DNA of 64,000 nucleotides, from positions 2,985,217 through 3,049,216 of the forward strand of contig CM053266.1 of assembly GCA_028583415.1 (NCBI GenBank), given 5' to 3'. The notes under the pieces are model-generated. The model was not told the DNA's origin. It searched no databases and saw only the letters and a list, made by a program, of their open reading frames with translations. Position 1 is the stretch's first letter; each line of letters opens with the position of its first letter. Position numbers and translations under genes: made by a program. Of the stretch, positions 57,698-64,000 are shown piece after piece. Source of the stretch: Protea cynaroides (lineage: Eukaryota; Streptophyta; Magnoliopsida; Proteales; Proteaceae).

Positions 57698-60600
57698 TAT
57701 AATAATTTTGTCCTCAAAATTGTACGTACCTTCTGAATCAAATAAGTGAGGGTATTGCTTTCGGATAACATTTTCTTCTTCCCTTGTAATTTCTTCCATG
57801 TCTCTACTTTTCCTGCTGACCTTAACCTAATAGGTATCTCGGTTGCGTAGTCATTGAACCTTTCGGCTGGTGATTTCAGTTGGTGTTACTTTGAATGTCA
57901 AATCTTCAGTCAAATCCGGTAAATCTACTGTCAAAACGTACGTTGGATCCTTGACATACTTCTTCAATAGGGAAATATGAAATACGTCATGCACACTTGA
58001 CATAGATGGTGGTAGTGCTAACTAATAAGTCACTTTCCCATGCTTAGCTAAAATTTCATACGGCCCGACATATCTTGGACTTAGTTTCCCTTTCTGTCCG
58101 AACCTTTTCAATCCTCGCATAGGCGATACCTTCAAAAATACTTTATCACCTACAGCGAACTCCAGATCTCTGCGTCGAGTATCTGCATATTGCTTCTGAC
58201 GGTTCTGAGCTGTTCTCACTCTTTCCTTGATAATGTCGACCACTCGACAAGTCTCTTCAACAAATTCTGGTCCAACAATACTACGTTCTTCAACTTCATT
58301 CCAAAATAAAGGAGTTCGACACTTTCTGCCATACAGTGCTTCATAGGGTGACATATGTATAGTAGCCTGATAGCTATTGTTATAAGCGAACTCGATCAAT
58401 GGTAATCTTTCATCCCATGATCCCTTAAAGTCAATTACACATGCTCATAGCATATCTTCTAAGATCTGGATTGTACGCTTTGACTGTCCATCTGTCTGTG
58501 GGTGGAATGCAGTACTGAACTTCAATGTTGTACCCATAGCCTTTTGCAATCCCTCCCAAAACTTGGAAGTAAATCGTGGATCTTTATCAGACACAATGCT
58601 CTATGGTACACCGTGTAATCGAACAATATTATCCACATACAGCTTTGCTAACCTTTCTAGTGTATACTGAGGTCGTATCGGTATGAAGCGAGCTGTTTTA
58701 GTCAGACGGTCTACAATCACCTAAACTGTGTCAACTACTAGAGGAGTCAGTGGTAACCCCGTGATGAAGTCCATAGTGATGCAGTCCCATTTCCATGCTG
58801 GTTCCGATAACGGCTGTAACAGTCCTGCGGGTCTTTGTCGTTCAGCCTTTACTTTCTGACAATTTAGGCATTGAGACACGAACTTAGCTACATCTGCTTT
58901 CATTCCTCTTCACCAATATAGTTTCTTTAGATCATGATACATTTTTGTACTTCCAGGATGTATCGAATAGATGGTGGTATGGGCTTCTTTCATCAGTCAG
59001 TGTCTAATGTCCACACTTTCTGTTTCGGGTACACATATTCTTCTTTTGTACTTCAGTACCTTTTCTTCGTCCAAGGTGAACTCAGGGTTAGTTCTACCTT
59101 TCTCGATATCTTCTTGTACTGTTCTCAGATAAGGATCTGATTTGATCGCTGTCTTCACTTCATCCATTATATCCAGTATAATTTTCAATGCCGCGAACAT
59201 ATTTGAAAATCGATGAATAAACCCTTGATTGGCTGATCCATCCAATGCATCTATCACATATTGCTCATTGCCATGATTGAATATCATTCCGGTAGTACAT
59301 ATAGCTGCAGTTGTACTAACCTCCCCTTGAGATTTTATCATCGCCTTTCTGCTCAACGCATCCGCTACTACATTAGCTTTCCCCGGATGATACTGGATAT
59401 CACAATCATAGCCTTTCAATAGTTCCAGCCATCTTCTTTGCCTCATATTCAACTCCTTCTGATTAAATAAATAAGTAAGACTCTTATGGTCCGACTTAAT
59501 CTGGAATTTCTCTCCGTACAGGTAATTTCTCCATATCTTGACAGCATGTACTACTGCTGCTAACTACAAATCATGAGTGGATAATTTTTCTCATGTGTCT
59601 TCAACTATCTTGAGGCATAAGCAATTACTTGTTCTCCTTTCCTAAGCACACATCCTAATCCCAGTCCTGACGCATCAGTGTATAAGGTAAATAGCTGTCC
59701 GGGAACAGAAATAGTCAAAATCGGAGCGGATATCAATCTGGTCTTCAATGTTTGGAAGCTCTTCTCACATTTATCCGTCCACACAAACTTTTCACCTTTC
59801 TTAGTCAAACTGGTGAGAGGTACGGCAATCCAGGAATAGTCTTCCACAAATCTCCGATAATAACCAGCGAAACCCAGAAAACTTCTAATTTCTGCAACGC
59901 TCTTTGGTGCTTCCCACTTTACAATAGCCTCGATCTTAGTGGGGTCCACTTTGATTCCTTCAGCAGATACACCATAGCCTAGGAAGGCAACTTCACTTAG
60001 CCAAAACTCACACTTGGTAAATTTGGCATATAACTTCTCTTTCCTTAAACGCTGTAGGGCGGCGTTTAGGTTCTTGATATGGGTTTCTTTGTCCTTGGAA
60101 TATACCAATATTTCATCAATAAATACAATAACCGACGTATCCAACATATCGTGGAAGACCCGGTTCATAAGTTTTATGAAAGTTGCTGGTGCATTTGTTA
60201 ATCTAAAAGACATGACCAAGAACTCATAATGTCCATATCTGGTCCTAAAAGCTATCTTAGGAATATCACCCTCTTTAATCTTCAACTGATGATAGCCTGA
60301 CCAAAGATCGATCTTAGAAAATACTTTCGCTCCTTGCAACTGATCGAACAAGTCATCGATCCGAGGTAGTGGATATCGATTCTTGATTGTCAGTTTATTC
60401 AACTCCCGATAGTCGATACATAATCGAACGCTACCGTCCTTCTTCTTTACGAATAATACAGGTGCTCCCCATGGTGATATACTGGGTTGAATATAACCCT
60501 TGTCCAGCAGTTCTTGTAGTTGCACTTTCAATTCCTTTAGTTCTGTAGGAGCCATTCTATAAGGTGCTTTTGATACTGGTGCGGCTCCAGGTATAAGATC

Positions 60601-61169
60601 TATTACAAACTCTGTGGCTCAGTCGGGTGGTAATCCTGGTAGTTCCTCCGAAAATACATCGGGATAGTCCCGCACGACATCAATATCTTCCATTTGTAGT
60701 GCTTCCTTGGTTAGGTCGACCACTGATACTAGATACCCGACTACCCCCTTCTCAAGGCACTTCTTAGCCTTTAGTGCTGAGAGTATGAGCTTGCGTTTAC
60801 GGGGCAGTTTGGTTCCCACAAAACTAAATTCTGCTCCTTCTTTGTCTTTAAATGTTAGCTTCTTTTCGGCGCATAATAGGTTCACAGAATGCCGAGCTAA
60901 CCAGTCCATTCCCAAGATGACGTCAAAGTCTGCCATCTCCAGTTGGATTAAGATTGCATCTAAGGTTTTCTCGCCAATGAGAACTGGACATGGTCCATAA
61001 CCTTTCTCTAATTCCACTTCTAACCCCATCAGTGACCGTACAAGTAGTTTGTAGTCCAATGTTTTGATGGATAATTTCAGCTTATTTCTGAATGACACAA
61101 ATATAAAGGAATGAGTAGCTCCTGAATCAAAGAGTACTCTGGCGGGTACGCCATTTATAGGTACGATAC
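57698..61169 (-). pseudogene. Tek6 pol (protease to chromodomain-like tail)
   Basis: Minus strand, all domains in order. Protease 60619-61169 with the DSGA active site just after the candidate intron, ending in a CGA-to-TGA stop (60619-60621). RT and RNase H start 59605-60555; the catalytic motif reads VFIDEIL, so the second catalytic D is E; TAG (CAG origin) at 59605-59607. RNase H and linker 58997-59550, TGA (CGA origin) at 58997. Integrase zinc region and core start 58721-58903 (CLNCQKVK, TMDFITGLP), with TGG to TGA at about 58911 and TGG to TAG at 58721. C-terminus 58022-58399, tail 57720-57850. Almost every stop is a C/G transition, so decay is mainly deamination. Confidence 0.9.
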
Positions 61170-61239
61170 CTGTGATTTATTTTACTTAGTCTACATGCTC
61201 ATACAATGTAATTACAACTTAAAAAGGTTTCAGTCATAC
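61170..61239 (-). other. Candidate gag-pro intron, Tek6 (70 bp)
   Basis: Minus strand CACAG|GTATGA ... ATCACAG|GTATCG. Its length is not a multiple of three and it holds stops; removal joins DVVTG to IVPING in frame, the gag-protease join seen without interruption in many Tekay-type elements. Confidence 0.6.
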
Positions 61240-62503
61240 CTGTGACCACATCGGGTGATGCGCCAGCATCCTCGGTTGTAACAGCATATACTTGTCCTTG
61301 ATGTAACTGTTTCTTGGGCTTAGGACACTCCCTTGCCATATGTCCTGCTTGGTTGCATTTATAACATTTCGGACCTTCAAAATTTGACTTTGGCTGATGT
61401 TGAGCTACTGGAGTAGTCTTGGGTGCAGCAGTAAAGCCTTGAGCACGGAAGGGTTTAAATGTCTTGTTGTTCCCTCCATTATAAGCATTTCCGGCTGGCC
61501 TTTTTATACCTCTGTTCTGTGTAAAATAACTTTCCTTCTGGCTCGATTCTATAACTCGAGCAATTTGAACAGCTTCGTTATATACCTTCTTTTCCAAGCC
61601 TAGAACATGCTCTCTGATGCTTCCTCTAAGCCCCGTGACAAACCTACGGGTCTTAGTGTCTTCTTCTTGCATACTAAGTGGTGCAAAGAAAAACAGTTCC
61701 TCATAACGCTGTTGATATGCATCCACAGACATCTGGCCCTGATATAAACTCAGGAACTCCTTCTCCATAGCATCTCTGAAGCTTCGAGGAAAATACTTCT
61801 CAAAGAACGCTTCTTTATAAATAGCCCAAGTCAATAGGGCGTGATTGGTCAGTAGATCTGCCCTGGTAGATTTCCACCAATGATGTGCATCGCCTTTCAG
61901 CATGACGGTGGTACATAACACCTTTTCTTCTTCTGTTATAGTCATCATGAGAAAGTTTCTCTCCATCTCGTCGATCCAGTGTGCTGGCCATAACGGATCA
62001 GACGGTTTACTGTTAAATTCCTTGGGCTTCATCTTCAAAAATATCTCAACCTGTCGAGAGTGATCCATCTGATTGTGGGGGTATGCCCCAAACATAGGCT
62101 GTGGATACTGATAATTAACCTGAGCTGCTTTCGGACCTAGTACTAGAATTTGTGCAGCTGGTGGTTGAGGTGTTTGAGGTGCTGGGTGGTTACCCACCGG
62201 TGCTGCACTGGCTTGTCCGGTCTGCATGGGTGTAGCATGTGCGGCCTGAAACATAATCCCCATTGCAACTTGCATTTGAGCCTGTGCGTGTTGCATTTGT
62301 TGCAGCTGCTGTGCTAGATTCATTACCACGGTTGCTAACTCCGGGGGTGGAGGTGGCAAGTTGGTAGGATTTGCCTGGTCTGGATTTCCTGGGGGTACAA
62401 CCTGCGGATTTCCCCGGGCGTATATATTTTCTTGGCTAGTTTCCTCCACAAGTGGTGGTGGAACTGCATTTCGGCTTTGCCTGGTTACTCTACGCCCAGA
62501 CAT
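61240..62503 (-). CDS. Tek6 gag, intact
   Basis: Minus strand, open; start taken at MSGRRVTRQ (62503), though the frame is open to an earlier ATG at 62578. About 421 codons up to the candidate intron. Basic N-terminus; Pro-rich then Gln-rich helix (LAQQLQQMQHAQAQMQ); Pro/Ala linker; capsid domain (DPLWPAHWIDEMERNF, HHWWKSTRADLL, FEKYFPRSFRDAMEKEF, MSVDAYQQRYEELFFFAPL, RRFVTGLRGSIREHV); basic linker; and a CCHC zinc knuckle (CYKCNQAGHMARECP). The protein forms the virus-like particle and binds element RNA. The only gag in the window without a stop; a candidate helper for defective relatives if expressed. Confidence 0.88.
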
Positions 62504-63037
62504 ATTTCTTCCTGAGATTGGTGGTGCCTGAAAATCATCAAAATAGGTGAGACAATCATTTATACTACATGTAGGCACGCTAACCGATGTAAATTTTCAA
62601 AATTTTCAGCTCATTTTTGAAAAAAATACTGTCTTTTCTTTGCAGGGTCGATGGTGGGGGTCGATGATATGTACGACCCTCAGTATCCGACCTTGGGAAT
62701 GATCTGTTCTTCCCGAGAGCTGAGGGTCGATGTGAGGGTCGATGGGTATCCGACCCTCAGTATCTGACCCTGGTTTTCTATCAGATTCCCGAGAGCTGAG
62801 GGTCGATGGGAGGGTCGATCCGAGGGTCGATGGGAGGGTCGATCCGAGGGTCGATGATCCTGGTCGAATTGTCCGACCCTCAGACCAAAAATTAGACCTT
62901 TAAGATCCGATTCTGGGTTCATTCTCTATTATTTCCCTCCCGTTTCGACTCGTCTCTCACCTCTGAGTTGCTACAGTGCCACTACGCTATTTTGGTCAGT
63001 TTGGATCCGTGTTTCATCGTCCACATCATCCCTACAG
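62504..63037. repeat. Tek6 leader with GGGTCGA repeats
   Basis: GGGTCGATGG-type repeats at 62645-62875, including two nearly identical units GATGGGAGGGTCGATCCGAG in tandem (about 62806-62845). Acceptor-like TTTTCAG on minus before gag. Confidence 0.7.
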
Positions 63038-63478
63038 GTATGCTTTCTCATTTTTACCTGTTTTTAGGTTTCCATTTTTAGGTTTTTGTCCCTTTAACTT
63101 GTAGTTTTCAAATTAAACTTTTTCTAACCGTAAAATTTGATTTTTATTGGGGGCTTTTGTTATTGGTGTCTCGAGGAATGAAAGCCCTCAAAATTTTTTG
63201 AGTTTCATCGGTTGGTTATCGAGAAACTTGGATTTTTGCTCTTTTTGCCCTAATTTGTCGAAATTTTTGATTTCTCATAATTTCTTCAAATTGGACTTCA
63301 TTAGCTAGAATTTCCCTCTTGTCTGAGTGTTGTAGAATATGTTGGAACCTACGTAAGTCCTCCTGCCCACGTGTATGGGTGACAAGTGAGGCTTTTGGCC
63401 AACTTACGTCGTTATAATGTCAAATTTTGGATTTTTATCCTATTAACTCATTATCTATTTTTCTTTCCTATTTGGCAG
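63038..63478 (+). other. Candidate intron before antisense ORF, Tek6 (441 bp)
   Basis: CTACAG|GTATGC donor, TATTAAC (63441-63447), pyrimidine tract, TTTGGCAG acceptor, then ATACCATGG. Confidence 0.62.
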
Positions 63479-63483
63479 ATACC

Positions 63484-64000
63484 ATGGCTCGTACCAAGGT
63501 ACCCAGAGTTTGGGATCCACTTCGCTTCCGCTCTAACGAAGCCGAGGCACAGTATTCCCACTACGCTCGTAAGAAAGTAGAGGGTGGTCGTATGGTGAAC
63601 TTGGCTGAGTTAGCCTTGTTCAACGTGGAGAGGGCCTTTGGTGATATGGGGTGGCTCCCTGTCATCACCTACGACGCTTGCACATGCCCGGATTTAGTGC
63701 GGTAGTTTTATTGTAATCTCTAGGTGGTGGGGGATTACAATGACGTGGATAGGGGTCACGAGATACGCATCACAAGCTATGTCAAGGGGGTGAACATTTC
63801 ATTCGATTATCGGCAACTGGCCAACCTACTGGGCATTCCCTATGATGGCCCCATGGTTTACTGTGCTCCTGGAGAGCCCCAGTTCGTTTCCACAGAGATG
63901 AGGGTTGAGATTGATAGTCAGTTACTACGACCTGATCGCTGGCAGATGAGAGCTTGCTATATGCGTCCGGCTCCATGGGTCTTTTGCAAGATTATCTAGC
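63484..64000 (+). pseudogene. Antisense ORF, Tek6 copy (cut by window edge)
   Basis: Plus strand, ATG 63484. Same start (MARTKVPRVWDPLRFRSNEAE) as the others. TAG at 63703-63705 in place of the CAG after DLVR, exactly where Tek1 has its stop; a second CAG-to-TAG at 63721-63723. The rest to 64000 is open (VNISFDYRQLANLLGI, APWVFCKII). Confidence 0.75.

Larger units (their letters stand above)
55385..64000 (-). mobile_element. Tek6, Tekay-type retrotransposon, cut by window edge
   Basis: 3' LTR, PPT, pol, gag, leader and the start of the antisense ORF are present; PBS and 5' LTR lie beyond 64000. Inserted into RNase H of the old plus-strand element; TTACA (55380-55384) is the expected target duplication. 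Confidence 0.93.

Overview
The window is plant nuclear DNA made almost entirely of nested Ty3/gypsy LTR retrotransposons. I see no host gene, no rRNA or tRNA gene and no CRISPR array. The plant assignment rests on chromodomain-type gypsy polyproteins of the kind found in the Tekay/Del clade, primer-binding sites complementary to plant initiator-Met tRNA, a Tat/Ogre-like 4.5 kb LTR, and plant-type splice sites. I cannot name the species.

Layout: (1) 1-736, LTR remnant; 790-1160, plus-strand protease fragment; 1161-1660, assembly gap. (2) 1661-8203, element Tek1 (minus; gag, antisense ORF, PBS, 5' LTR; pol missing). (3) 8204-11841, decayed plus-strand element (LTR, RNase H/integrase, LTR). (4) 12062-21845, Tek2 (minus; 3' LTR, long open integrase and RT parts), split by a 4,497 bp Tat/Ogre-like solo LTR at 16153-20649. 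(5) 22130-23937, Tat-type gag remnant (plus). (6) 23938-29049, Tek3 (plus; decayed gag-pol plus a truncated LTR). (7) 29050-41654, Tek4 complex (minus) with a chimeric left LTR and a duplicated 5' part. (8) 42720-43335 and 54632-55384, two halves of an old plus-strand pol, split by (9) Tek5, 43336-54631, a full-length minus element with target duplication GTAGT. (10) 55385-64000, Tek6 (minus), running off the right edge.

The minus elements share one plan, read on their own sense strand: 5' LTR, PBS for tRNA-iMet, an ORF in ANTISENSE orientation (plus strand here), a leader, gag, protease, RT, RNase H, integrase with chromodomain-like tail, PPT, 3' LTR. Three features deserve attention. First, the antisense ORF sits between PBS and gag, resembles the domain called 'putative plant transposon protein' (as in Athila ORF1-like proteins), and its ATG is preceded in all testable copies by a candidate intron of 441-451 bp with good donor, branch-point and acceptor signals. 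Second, a candidate 66-70 bp intron lies between the gag zinc knuckle and the protease; removing it restores the frame in the copies where both sites survive. Third, inside the LTR, in what should be the long R region, a small conserved exon-like ORF ends in a C-x-C-x2-C motif; it is preceded by a conserved acceptor and a matching donor 1.3-1.7 kb upstream, in LTR families that differ strongly elsewhere.

All protein-coding parts are broken to some extent. Most in-frame stops that can be compared between copies are CAG to TAG, CGA to TGA or TGG to TAG/TGA, the pattern expected from deamination of methylated cytosine in silenced transposons. Two stretches (43076-43330 and about 55128-55185) look like homopolymer-garbled assembly filler rather than real sequence.
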